From Vibrio sp. ES.051 (GTDB taxonomy: Bacteria > Pseudomonadota > Gammaproteobacteria > Enterobacterales > Vibrionaceae), in contig NZ_PDJL01000004.1 in NCBI RefSeq assembly GCF_002563795.1, positions 248,001-312,000 on the forward strand: a stretch of DNA of 64,000 bases, written 5' to 3'. Position 1 is the stretch's first letter. Each line of letters begins with the position of its first letter. Both the position numbers and the translations under genes were made by a program. This document shows positions 19,349 through 32,109 of this stretch, piece after piece. Below the pieces are notes generated by a model. It was not told the DNA's origin. It made no database searches and saw only the letters and a list, made by a program, of their open reading frames with translations.

Positions 19349-20030
19349 TCCAAACTTTAAATTCAAAGCTAAGAACCCCGGTGATACAGAACCTACGCCG
19401 CCGGGTGTGATAAGCATTGGCGGTTTGAAAGAGCCAAGCACAAAGCGTACTAAGCAAATCGTTGAAACAGACTTGGATGATATAAAAGCATCAATTCTTC
19501 AAGATGATAACATCGTCAAAGCATCTGCCGCTGGTCATGATCCTGAGGTTATCAATACGGTACTGATTCCGAAATTAATTGAGAAGAAGTATCCCGATTT
19601 GACCAATGAAGAAGTAGAGGAAATACGTCAGCGAGTCGTTGTTGATTCAGCTATTTCTACCTCTGACATCAAAGAAGAAGGTGGCAAAAAATTCGTAAGA
19701 ATGGCAGATAAGTTCATCAATATCGAAGAATTACACATTGACCTTATCGATCAGGTTAACCCGTTCCAGAAAGCATTTGAGATACTATCTAAATCAGTTA
19801 ACACTGACACTCTAAAGCTCATTCAAGAGTCAATTGAATCAACACGAATGCAAATGACCAAAGAAGAAGCTATTGCGCTTTGGCCTAAAGTTCAAGAGTT
19901 TGTAAAAGCCAACGGTGGTCGCCACCCAGATATTAACTCTAGGAACGGGCGAGAGCGTGAACTAGCGCAGTGTATTATATACCTTCGCCGACTTGCTCAA
20001 GAACAATCTGCAGCACAAGGAGCTTCGTAG
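19349..20030 (+). pseudogene. C-terminal remnant of a DEAD/DEAH helicase-like defence protein
   Basis: An open frame runs from the very edge of the IS (19350) to 20030 without an initiation region; the first usable codon is a GTG at 19407 with no clear ribosome-binding site. The 207 residues after it contain PFQKAFEILSKSVNTDTLKL, TKEEAIALWPKVQEF and a terminal GGRHPDINSRNGRERELA segment. I recognise these as the tail of large helicases that are paired with GIY-YIG nucleases. The helicase motor itself is missing, so the IS insertion or a linked deletion removed it. The stop abuts the nuclease start. Family recall is from memory, without a search. Confidence 0.55.
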
Positions 20031-21191
20031 ATGGAAGATTGGCTAAAAGACATCATCTCTAGTGATAATATGGGTATTTTAAAGACAAAGCCCAAGTCAT
20101 CTGCTCCTACAGCAGATGACCACCTATTGACTAAGTTTAAGCAAATCAATGACTTTTTTGATAAGCATGGCAGAGAGCCAAAAGCTAATCGAGGTAATCC
20201 AATTGAGCTTATGCGTAGTAAGAGCCTTGAGTCCATCCGCTCCAATGAACAGCACTGTCGAGCACTAGAAGCTCATGATATTCATAACTTACTACCACGC
20301 TTTGAAGAACCTAAAATAGAGTCGCTCGACGACGTTCTTGCGGATGACATTCTCGGCATTTTAGAGCAGCCCGAAGACAGTATTTTCAATCTCAAACACG
20401 TTAAGAAAACGCTAGATATGCCTAGCCGTGTAGCGAAACGTAAGAAATGTGAAGATTTTGAAAGATATGAACCCCTATTTCATCAGTGTCACCGTGATCT
20501 TAAAGCAGGAGAAAAGGAAGCGGTTCAATTTACTGGTGAGCAACAAATCCAGCAAGGCATGTTCTTCATCCTTCATGGTGTGACTTGTTACGTATCTGAC
20601 ATGGAGGAGAGGAAGAAGACCAACGGTAAGGTCAATGCACGTTTGCACCTGATCTTTGAGAATGGTACTGAATCTGACATGCTTCTTCGCTCGCTAGCGA
20701 CAGAACTGTACAAAGATGAGACTGGTCGCCGCATCCTAGACAAGTCAGATAAAGCCCTAGATGAGTTGTTGAATATCACCCGAGATGACCAAAAATCAGG
20801 TTATATCTATATCTTGAAATCTCTAAGCTCAGAACCAGAAATTAGGGACGTAAATAACCTCTTCAAGATTGGCTATTCAACGACTCCAGTAAAGCAACGT
20901 ATAGCTAACGCTGAGAACGAGCCAACATATCTTATGGCTCCAGTTCAACTTGTATCGGGGTTTGAATGTTACAACATGAAAGCAAATAAGTTTGAAGGGT
21001 TGCTACATACCTTCTTTGGCAATTCGTGTCTAGATGTGAAAGTGGCTGATCATAAAGGAATTGCTCATACTCCAAGAGAATGGTTTATTGCTCCATTACC
21101 TTGTATCAAACAAGCTATCCAAATGCTGATTACAGGAGATATTGTCAATTATCGCTTTGATACTGTTACTCAGAGCATTGTTGAGCGATGA
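20031..21191 (+). CDS. GIY-YIG nuclease-family protein (T5orf172-like)
   Basis: The 386-aa protein ends in a GIY-YIG-type domain: YIYIL at 258-262, KIGYS at 279-283, R290, the catalytic-type Glu322 in FEGLLH, and REWF at 349-352, as in the T5orf172/Mug113 group. Before it lies a helical and beta region, and near the N terminus a DFFDKHGREP segment (41-50). That segment resembles one at the end of the preceding helicase remnant. The ATG follows the upstream stop directly, so the genes were co-translated partners. Full length as far as I can judge, but probably non-functional without its helicase. Role: inferred DNA cleavage in mobile-element defence. Confidence 0.7.
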   Translation: MEDWLKDIISSDNMGILKTKPKSSAPTADDHLLTKFKQINDFFDKHGREPKANRGNPIELMRSKSLESIRSNEQHCRALEAHDIHNLLPRFEEPKIESLDDVLADDILGILEQPEDSIFNLKHVKKTLDMPSRVAKRKKCEDFERYEPLFHQCHRDLKAGEKEAVQFTGEQQIQQGMFFILHGVTCYVSDMEERKKTNGKVNARLHLIFENGTESDMLLRSLATELYKDETGRRILDKSDKALDELLNITRDDQKSGYIYILKSLSSEPEIRDVNNLFKIGYSTTPVKQRIANAENEPTYLMAPVQLVSGFECYNMKANKFEGLLHTFFGNSCLDVKVADHKGIAHTPREWFIAPLPCIKQAIQMLITGDIVNYRFDTVTQSIVER

Positions 21192-21351
21192 ATTAACAAG
21201 AGAGGGTCGGGGGGCTTTTTTGTAGGTTTAGTACTTTGAGCTTCTTCTGTGCTCAATATATGCTAAAAAGATCTAATGAAATCCTATTTCATGGTCCTTG
21301 ATATCCAAAGAAATCCTCTTAAATGCAATTAATTACAAGAGCTTAAGAGGA

Positions 21352-21449
21352 ATTCAAAATCCGTTGCCTTCGGGCGTGGCGGTTCAAGTCCGCCCACCGG
21401 TACCATACATAGAAAGGTCGCTTTTATAGCGGCCTTTCGTCGTTTTAGG
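21352..21449 (+). repeat. right attachment-site direct repeat (attR)
   Basis: 98 bp identical to 14853-14950, i.e. the 3' part of tRNA-Leu with its terminator but without a 5' half or promoter, so it is not a tRNA gene. Confidence 0.9.
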
Positions 21450-21716
21450 CTTTTGAAAATATTCGACTTTTCAGGTGCTTACCTCAAAGTTGCTTTCCTG
21501 CTATCGCCTTTTTTCTTCCCAAAATTGCCTCCCTTTATCCGCCTTCAAATTTCTCCTATGGTTCATATATGCTTCATCGCATGACGATTCTGTGCGCAAC
21601 GGAATCCTAGTAAAGCCAACAACCTCCGGTTTTAGCAAATTTGTAGAGCAGTATGCCAAGAGGACAGGCTCAGCAGCTTATCGTGAGATAGCGGTTAGTG
21701 ATGGTAATGAATGTTT
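21450..21716. other. diverged extension of the attachment repeat
   Basis: 21450-21621 resembles 14951-15122 at most positions. It ends near a frame fragment reading SKFVEQYAKRTGSAAYREI that runs to 21726 and looks like the tail of a lost gene. Confidence 0.5.
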
Positions 21717-22619
21717 CTACGTGTGATAAAGCGAGTTAGAGAGGGAAGCATCCATTTTTATTTGTTGATGGGCTAATTGAATCAGCGCTTGGGTGGCTGC
21801 TGTTTGATAAACCCCTTTTCGCTGTAGCAATACCACCGTTCGTTGAAGAAATGAGGGCGCTATGGGGATCGCTTTTAACTCTTGATAATTCTCCGCGATA
21901 CTAGCGGGGAGCAGAGTTGAAAGTTGTGTATGCCGTACTATCTCGATCACGGCACTTAGCGAGTTAGCTTCCATCTGTACCTGAGGATGTAATTGGTGTT
22001 CGCGGAAATATTGGTCTAAATGCACACGAGTAGCAAAGTCACGATTGAGAAGTACCAGCGACTGATCATTGAGAGACTTTAAGTTAATGGTGTTTTTTTT
22101 GGCCAGCGGATTATCCAGAGCGGCCACTAATGCCAGAGTTTCGACAAGTAATGGCTGAGAATCGATACCAGAAGATTGTACCGTTTCAAATGCAATCCCC
22201 ACATCTTCAAGTAACTTTTCTTCCATTTTCTCCTGAGAAACTTCATCCACACTCAGGGTTATATGAGGGTACCGTTTGTGAAATGCTTTTATCAAAGGTC
22301 CGATGAAGTAAGTTGAGAAAGTGGGCGTTATCGCTATACGTAGGTTACCTCGACTTAGATCGGCGACGTCGTGAATTGCCCTGAGCCCCTCCTCTAAATC
22401 CTGCAATGAACGACGAGCATAACGTGCGTACACTTCGCCGGCATCCGTCAATCTGATCTTTCGACCTGAGCGATCAAACAGTACGACCCCTAAATTTTCT
22501 TCCAATTGCTTGATTTGTTGCGATAACGCTGGTTGTGAGACGTACATCGAGGCTGAGGCCTGTGTAAAGCTGCCGTGCTCTGCAACTGCAAGGAAGTATT
22601 TAATATGTCTTAAGATCAT
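21717..22619 (-). CDS. cynR: LysR-type regulator of the cyn operon
   Basis: Transcription activator/autorepressor of cyanate genes. From the ATG at 22619 ([17 protein letters not shown]) the product is 300 aa, the usual LTTR length; a longer frame to 22706 has extra residues not found in the family. The winged HTH ([22 protein letters not shown] region) is N-terminal, the two-lobed cyanate-sensing domain C-terminal. It is divergent from cynT across a perfect 22-bp palindrome. The gene order is that of E. coli cynR-cynTS. Confidence 0.88.
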   Translation of the reverse strand: MILRHIKYFLAVAEHGSFTQASASMYVSQPALSQQIKQLEENLGVVLFDRSGRKIRLTDAGEVYARYARRSLQDLEEGLRAIHDVADLSRGNLRIAITPTFSTYFIGPLIKAFHKRYPHITLSVDEVSQEKMEEKLLEDVGIAFETVQSSGIDSQPLLVETLALVAALDNPLAKKNTINLKSLNDQSLVLLNRDFATRVHLDQYFREHQLHPQVQMEANSLSAVIEIVRHTQLSTLLPASIAENYQELKAIPIAPSFLQRTVVLLQRKGVYQTAATQALIQLAHQQIKMDASLSNSLYHT

Positions 22620-22666
22620 ATTCTTTCCATAAGTTTTGGTTATGGCTTTGATAATAAACTGGTCTT

Positions 22667-22688
22667 TTACCTTATTACAATAAGGTAA
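22667..22688. promoter_or_regulatory. putative CynR operator (perfect palindrome)
   Basis: TTACCTTATT-AC-AATAAGGTAA, a perfect 10-2-10 inverted repeat midway between the cynR and cynT starts, 39 bp before cynT. Position and symmetry fit a LysR-type binding site. Confidence 0.6.
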
Positions 22689-22726
22689 TAAGATTTTCTT
22701 CAACACAACGACAGAGGTAGTTGTTT

Positions 22727-23368
22727 TTGAAAAATATTATTGAAGGCTTTATTAAATTCCAGAATGAAGCGTACCCCCAGCGTACAAAGTTATTTAAAAA
22801 TCTGGCTATGAAGCAAAATCCGAGCACATTGTTTATTTCATGCTCTGACAGCCGGTTTGTGCCTGAGCTAGTGACTCAGAGTGAGCCTGGTGGATTGTTT
22901 GTTATCCGCAACGCCGGGAACATTGTGCCGTCATACGGACGAGAGCCCGGTGGTGTTTCTGCATCAATAGAGTACGCAGTAGCCGCTTTGCAGGTCTCGG
23001 ATATAGTGATATGTGGTCATTCAGATTGTGGCGCTATGAAAGCCATTGCAACCTGTCAATGTATGGAGCACATGCCAGCGGTGAATGACTGGCTGCGAAA
23101 TGCTGATTCAGCTCGTATTGTTCATAAAGCAACGAAATACAACAACGAGCGTGCTAGCACGGAAGCAATGATCCGAGAAAACGTGCTCGCTCAGATTGAA
23201 AATATCAAAACCCATCCTGCGGTTCGCTTGGCTTTAAAAGAGAGGCGCTTAGCTCTGCACGGTTGGGTTTACGATATTGAGTCTGGAGAAATAGAGACTT
23301 TCAATGGTAGCACTGACACGTTTATCCCCTTGCGAGACAACACTGAAGTTTGTGCATTTCCAACCTAG
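22727..23368 (+). CDS. cynT: beta-carbonic anhydrase of the cyanate operon
   Basis: Interconverts CO2 and bicarbonate, supplying the bicarbonate that cyanase consumes. Numbered from the TTG at 22727, the zinc ligands are C39, H98 and C101 with the D41/R43 dyad, exactly the E. coli CynT numbering; this supports the TTG start, which has GAGG 9 nt upstream. A TTG two codons earlier is too close to the ribosome-binding site. 213 aa. The sequence is close to E. coli CynT (e.g. [14 protein letters not shown]). Followed by cynS. Confidence 0.92.
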   Translation: MKNIIEGFIKFQNEAYPQRTKLFKNLAMKQNPSTLFISCSDSRFVPELVTQSEPGGLFVIRNAGNIVPSYGREPGGVSASIEYAVAALQVSDIVICGHSDCGAMKAIATCQCMEHMPAVNDWLRNADSARIVHKATKYNNERASTEAMIRENVLAQIENIKTHPAVRLALKERRLALHGWVYDIESGEIETFNGSTDTFIPLRDNTEVCAFPT

Positions 23369-23414
23369 TTTTTTGTATCGATGTCATTTAATAACCAACA
23401 TGAGGAAAACAACA

Positions 23415-23885
23415 ATGATCCAGTCACAAGTTGAAAATACAGCTCGTCGTGAGTTGACTGAAACCATTATTGAAGCGAAAGCGAAGAAAGGCCTATCTTT
23501 TGAGCAGATCGCCGAAGGCACAGGTCTAAGCGATGTCTTTGTTACTGCTGCTTTGCTCGGGCAGCAACCATTACCAAAAGATTGTGCTGAAAAGGTTGGT
23601 GCTAAGCTTGGGCTCGATGAGAAAGCGATAGCGTTACTACAAATGATCCCTTTGCGAGGCTGTGTTGAAAATAATCTGCCGTCAGACCCTACTATCTATC
23701 GCTTTTACGAGATGTTGCAGGTGTACGGTACAACACTCAAAGCATTGGTACATGAACAGTTTGGCGACGGGATCATCAGTGCAATAAACTTCAAAATGGA
23801 TATTAAAAAAGTGGAAGACCCAGATGGTGGGGCGCGAGCAGTTGTCACGCTAGATGGTAAGTTTTTGCCTTACAAACCTTTTTAA
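23415..23885 (+). CDS. cynS: cyanate hydratase (cyanase)
   Basis: Decomposes cyanate with bicarbonate to ammonia and CO2. The 156-aa length equals E. coli CynS and the catalytic residues R96, E99 and S122 are all in place ([15 protein letters not shown]). The N-terminal half is the HTH-like dimerisation domain, the C-terminal half the decamer active-site domain. The start is the ATG at 23415 after TGAGGA; longer readings overlap cynT. It lies 46 bp after cynT, in one operon. Confidence 0.97.
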   Translation: MIQSQVENTARRELTETIIEAKAKKGLSFEQIAEGTGLSDVFVTAALLGQQPLPKDCAEKVGAKLGLDEKAIALLQMIPLRGCVENNLPSDPTIYRFYEMLQVYGTTLKALVHEQFGDGIISAINFKMDIKKVEDPDGGARAVVTLDGKFLPYKPF

Positions 23886-23901
23886 TTAGTATTACATCCA
23901 G

Positions 23902-23930
23902 AGGTCGGCTTCTTATGCCGACCTTTCTTT
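23902..23930 (+). terminator. cynTS terminator
   Basis: Stem aggtcggc / gccgacct followed by TTTCTTTTT; the transporter gene downstream therefore probably has its own promoter. The remaining spacer up to 24201 shows no gene. Confidence 0.8.
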
Positions 23931-24201
23931 TTATCAGCGACGTTTGATGGTGTTATGCACTAGTTTTGATGGTGTTCTTTATGATTTCTTCTGTTAGCGG
24001 CTTTCGCTGTAGTTTAATGTTAAGCATTTGAGTTTAAAGGTGAAGTATTACACTGTATTTGAGTTGTTGTCTTTTTTATAAATGGGATATATGGAAAGAT
24101 GATTTGTAATCATTACCCGAATTATTACGTCGATAGCTTTGTACTGAAAAACAAAGTCTCGTCCGGCGCTATTTTTAAATGACAAGATAAGGATCATCTA
24201 A

Positions 24202-25146
24202 ATGATAGGGAGATTAACTCAGTTATTCCCAGTGTGGGCTGTTGTATTCGCGTTAACCGCTTACTTTTTACCAAGCTTCTTTGTGGAGTTAAAACCTCAC
24301 ATAGTTCCGCTCCTTACGGTCATTATGCTTGCCATGGGGATCAGCTTATCACCAAGTGACTTCCTTAATGTCCTCAAGCATAAAAAAGCAGTGGGTGTTG
24401 GGGTATTCTTACAGTTTTTAATTATGCCTCTTGCAGCTTTATTCATTAGCTTCATTTTAGGGTTTAGCACGGAACTTACAGTAGGAATGGTTCTTGTTGG
24501 CAGTGTGGCTGGTGGGACATCATCTAATGTCATGGTATTTCTTGCCAAAGGTAACGTTGCACTGTCCATTTCGATGACGGCGATATCTACCTTGCTAGGA
24601 GTACTACTAACCCCATTACTTGTAGAGGGGCTTGTTGGTCAAAGTGTGGATGTTCCTGTCTCTGGCATGTTGATGAGTTTAGTTAAGATTGTATTAATTC
24701 CTGTCTCGATTGGTGTCATCATCAATACATTTATTCCTAAAGCCGTAGCTAAAGTTCATGCAATTTTGCCGTTAGTGTCAATGGTTGCCATTGTGCTAAT
24801 TATCGCTATTGTCGTGGCGTTAAACGCTGATAACCTAAATACCGTAGGGCCTTTAGTTGCGCTGGCGGTGATATTACATAATGGTCTCGGGCTGACCGCT
24901 GGCTATTACTGTTGCCGTATACTTGGTTTTAATGAGTCGACTTGTCGGACAATTGCATTTGAAGTGGGGTTACAAAACTCAGGTTTGGCAACGGCACTTG
25001 CGATGAAGTTCTTTTCTCCTGCCTCGGCTATTGCTGGCACAATATTCTCGGTTTGGCACAATATATCAGGCTCACTTATCGCCGGGTACTGGTCTAACCA
25101 AAAAGCTCGTAAACCTGAAGTCGTCACTAATAACTCAATAAGTTGA
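24202..25146 (+). CDS. bile acid:sodium symporter (BASS) family transporter
   Basis: The 314-aa membrane protein has about nine to ten hydrophobic helices and the BASS signatures: the first helix with FPVWAVVFALTAYFLP, GGTSSNVMVFLAKGNVALS (the discontinuous sodium-site region) and EVGLQNSGLATALA. Substrates of the group are organic anions such as pyruvate, pantothenate or bile acids. It follows cynTS after a terminator and 316 bp, on the same strand, in the place occupied in E. coli by the MFS protein cynX. Involvement in cyanate or bicarbonate-related transport is speculation. Confidence 0.85.
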   Translation: MIGRLTQLFPVWAVVFALTAYFLPSFFVELKPHIVPLLTVIMLAMGISLSPSDFLNVLKHKKAVGVGVFLQFLIMPLAALFISFILGFSTELTVGMVLVGSVAGGTSSNVMVFLAKGNVALSISMTAISTLLGVLLTPLLVEGLVGQSVDVPVSGMLMSLVKIVLIPVSIGVIINTFIPKAVAKVHAILPLVSMVAIVLIIAIVVALNADNLNTVGPLVALAVILHNGLGLTAGYYCCRILGFNESTCRTIAFEVGLQNSGLATALAMKFFSPASAIAGTIFSVWHNISGSLIAGYWSNQKARKPEVVTNNSIS

Positions 25147-25797
25147 AGTCGAGTTCAGCGCCATGATAATACAGCCGTCTGCAATGTTTAGGTTATAGAC
25201 CATTTTCAGATAACCATTGGCAGCAACCTCCCGAGCGAAGCGTTGTTAGGTCATGAGCCGCAAAAGCGATGGCAAGAAAAGAAGCTGACACGAATAGAAC
25301 CAAGTGCGTATCGCCGAAACGTGATGGCAGTGTGAAAAAGAGTTTGATCGCTTTATAGAAAAACGCCCAACACTTATATAAAGGAAGAAAAACTTAATAT
25401 CATGATTAAGTTCACGGAAGTGTTTCCACTGGGAACAGTGGCGCAGTTGTCCATAATATGGCTGGCTTGGTGATTTCAGTGAACGCTTCCCTGTGATGAT
25501 ATCCATACGTGTTGGTTTATGACCCTGCGGTGCTAAGACACAGGCGCTAATTATTGACCTTGCATTAAAGGAGATAAAAATAGTCAATGCGATTTATCCG
25601 TCGAGGCGATCTGAGAAAATTAAAGAGTACCTAAATTCTCGGTCACGCATTTCATATTACTTCGATAGCTATAAGTTGTTATCCACAGTATTTTGTGAAT
25701 AAGTTGTAGAGAACCTGAGCATTCACTCTGGGTAATTTTAAAGGTGCGTGGAAAGTGCTCAGTCAGCATGTTTTTTTAGAAAAAATGCATTTTAGTC
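25147..25797. other. gene-free region before the rRNA operon
   Basis: 650 bp with no credible gene. Plus-strand frames between about 25205 and 25450 read in short protein-like stretches (e.g. KRWQEKKLTRIEPSAYRRN) broken by stops, which may be a decayed gene that I do not recognise. The last 60 bp are the A/T-rich UP-element region of the rRNA promoter. Confidence 0.45.
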
Positions 25798-25825
25798 TTG
25801 CTAAAGAAATACTTCTCCCTATAAT
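25798..25825 (+). promoter_or_regulatory. rRNA promoter P1
   Basis: TTGCTA (25798-25803), 16-bp spacer, TATAAT (25820-25825), followed by a GCGC discriminator typical of stringently controlled rRNA promoters and preceded by an A/T-rich UP-like tract. Confidence 0.7.
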
Positions 25826-25914
25826 GCGCATCCACCGACACGGCAGATGCGATAAGGCTTCAACAGGGTCGGAAAGGTCGAAACCTTCTACGAAAAAATT
25901 AGTTGAAAAAGTGT

Positions 25915-25942
25915 TTGACACTTTCAGTTATATCGCTAGAAT
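25915..25942 (+). promoter_or_regulatory. rRNA promoter P2
   Basis: TTGACA (25915-25920), 16-bp spacer, TAGAAT (25937-25942). Confidence 0.7.
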
Positions 25943-25980
25943 TCACCTCCGCTTTGAGAGAAACGCTTCTCGAAAAGCAA

Positions 25981-25993
25981 GCTCTTTAACAAT
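25981..25993 (+). promoter_or_regulatory. rRNA antitermination boxA (leader)
   Basis: GCTCTTTAACAAT, the Nus-factor boxA; a second identical copy lies at 27828-27840 in the 16S-23S spacer. Confidence 0.8.
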
Positions 25994-26204
25994 ATAGACC
26001 TATCAATCTGTGTGGGCACTCGTTGATGATAATCAAATTAGAAGCTTAGGCTTCAAATACGGTTTCAATGAACTGAGTGACCAATCGAGATTAACTTGTT
26101 TAATCTTGGCACAGTCAATTCATTATCGTTCTGTTGGAACGATAATAGCTTTAAAATTACGTTTGTAGTTTTGAAGTCAGTATTCGTTGAGCCGACAAAA
26201 TCTT

Positions 26205-27757
<1,553 letters not shown>

Positions 27758-28066
27758 TACGAAAGATTATTGCGATGAGTGTTCACACAGATTGATGGTT
27801 TAGAAGCGAAAGCTTCGAGCTATAATTGCTCTTTAACAATTTGGAAAGCTGACTGATAACAACAACGTTGTTATCAAATAAAGTTCTCAATGTTTATCGT
27901 AAAGATAAACACCAAAACAACACATTCAAGTGTTCTTGGGAATATCACTATTGCAGTGATTATTCGAAATTGAGTCCGGCAAAATCGAAATGTCTCTCGC
28001 TCATTCAAATAATGAGAGACAACTTTGGTGATTTGAACATCAACTCGAAACTCCTTCGGGTTGTAT
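27758..28066 (+). other. 16S-23S spacer without tRNA
   Basis: 309-bp spacer that holds a boxA (27828-27840) and long complementary stretches for RNase III processing stems. No tRNA-like sequence, so it is the tRNA-less class of spacer. Confidence 0.8.
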
Positions 28067-30956
<2,890 letters not shown>

Positions 30957-31068
30957 ACAACACCCAAGGGGTTTTGATGGACTCAATACAAGAAAACTTG
31001 ATTGTGTTAAGAACTGAAACAGCTTTCCAGATTATTAATTACTGCGTTGGCGGTAGTTAAAAAGAATT

Positions 31069-31188
31069 TGCTTGGCGACCATAGCGTTTTGGACCCACCT
31101 GACTTCCATGCCGAACTCAGAAGTGAAACGAAATAGCGCCGATGGTAGTGTGGGGTTTCCCCATGTGAGAGTAGGACATCGCCAGGCT
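31069..31188 (+). rRNA. 5S ribosomal RNA, first copy
   Basis: 120 nt, starting TGCTTGGCGACC and closing with CGCCAGGCT; the loop with CCGAACTCAGAAGTGAAAC is conserved. Confidence 0.96.
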
Positions 31189-31228
31189 TTAAATTTAGTT
31201 TTTACCTTTATAGGTGAAAACAACAGGT

Positions 31229-31259
31229 AAAAGAGCCCGTTTAAAAACGGGCTCTTTTA
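31229..31259 (+). terminator. hairpin between the first 5S and tRNA-Thr
   Basis: Stem aaaagagcccgt / acgggctctttt, then TTTTAG. It resembles a full intrinsic terminator although rRNA-linked genes follow; it may be read through by antitermination. Confidence 0.75.
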
Positions 31260-31279
31260 GTCCGAACAGATATTTTGAT

Positions 31280-31355
<76 letters not shown>

Positions 31356-31408
31356 CTTACAATCTTTTTATGCTCTTTCATAAGAGCTTAAAGCAAAAGA
31401 TAAAATTT

Positions 31409-31528
31409 AATTTGGCGACCATAGCATTTTGGACCCACCTGACTTCCATGCCGAACTCAGAAGTGAAACGAAATAGCGCCGATGGTAGTGTGGGGCTTCC
31501 CCATGTGAGAGTAGGACATCGCCAGATA
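31409..31528 (+). rRNA. 5S ribosomal RNA, second copy
   Basis: Near-identical to the first 5S gene; differences lie at the two ends (ATTTGGCG / CGCCAGAT, still paired) and at a few internal positions (e.g. CATTTTGG). Confidence 0.94.
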
Positions 31529-32109
31529 CTTATTAGAAAGCCTAGTCAATCGACTAGGCTTTTGTCGTTTATACGGTTCTACTTTTCTTTTTAGGGAATG
31601 AGTCCGCGCTAACCTAAGTGTCATACCATGTCCTCCAGACCTCAGTAAAAAAAGCTGAGGTCTTTTCGTATATGCTGAATGACTGGTATCGTTGTTCAAA
31701 GAGTCTCTCTGGAATGTCAGCCCAGCAACTACTCCACTTTTTAACTTAAGTCCCTCGGTTTTAGTCCAAATAATTTTCTCTTTCATACACGGTAAGAGGT
31801 GATTTTTACAGCTTGATTATTATTAAAACCCAAGACTTTATGCCAATCCTAATGAATTAACTGACCATTCTAGCTTGTTACAACACTCGATAGCCTCGTT
31901 ATAATTTTGATTTATAACAACGACTTATCGATAAGTTTGCATTGTGAACAGTGTTCGCCCTGTTTTATTTTTTCTGACTTACTTACTGTGATTGGTTTTA
32001 CTACACTGTCAATGTGACTTGATACAATAGGAGATACTAAAAAGTTTTTACTTTGCTGATCTTGATTGTAGAGATTAACCTAACGGGAGTTCTCGTAGGA
32101 GTGAGTTTG
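31529..32109. other. spacer between rRNA operon and dehydrogenase gene
   Basis: No gene. Besides the operon terminator it holds a second hairpin with T run (31637-31666, stem agacctcag / ctgaggtct) and a perfect 14-bp palindrome ACTTATCGATAAGT at 31923-31936, a possible operator of the downstream gene. Confidence 0.55.
31537..31563 (+). terminator. rRNA operon terminator
   Basis: Stem aaagcctagtc / gactaggcttt followed by TTTTGTCG, 10 bp after the second 5S. Confidence 0.85.

Larger units (their letters stand above)
14853..21449. mobile_element. tRNA-Leu genomic island (integrase-less remnant)
   Basis: The 6.5-kb interval between the two copies of the 98-bp tRNA-derived repeat carries genes unrelated to the core genome: a HEPN-like protein, an IS21-family element, a truncated helicase-like gene and a GIY-YIG nuclease. 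No integrase or excisionase gene is present, so the element cannot move by itself. The repeat at both ends continues into about 170 bp of similar but diverged DNA, suggesting that more than one related element has used this site. Confidence 0.8.

Noticed and set aside
21352..21449. Second tRNA-Leu gene
   Set aside because: Only the 3' half from the anticodon loop is present, with no acceptor 5' strand, D arm or promoter.
25246..25587. 113-codon open frame on the minus strand before the rRNA operon
   Set aside because: Composition is not protein-like (many His, Ser, Cys, Phe), there is no ribosome-binding site, and the other strand shows as much coding resemblance.
27758..28066. tRNA-Ile/Ala/Glu in the 16S-23S spacer
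   Set aside because: No cloverleaf or TTCGA T-loop is present in the spacer.
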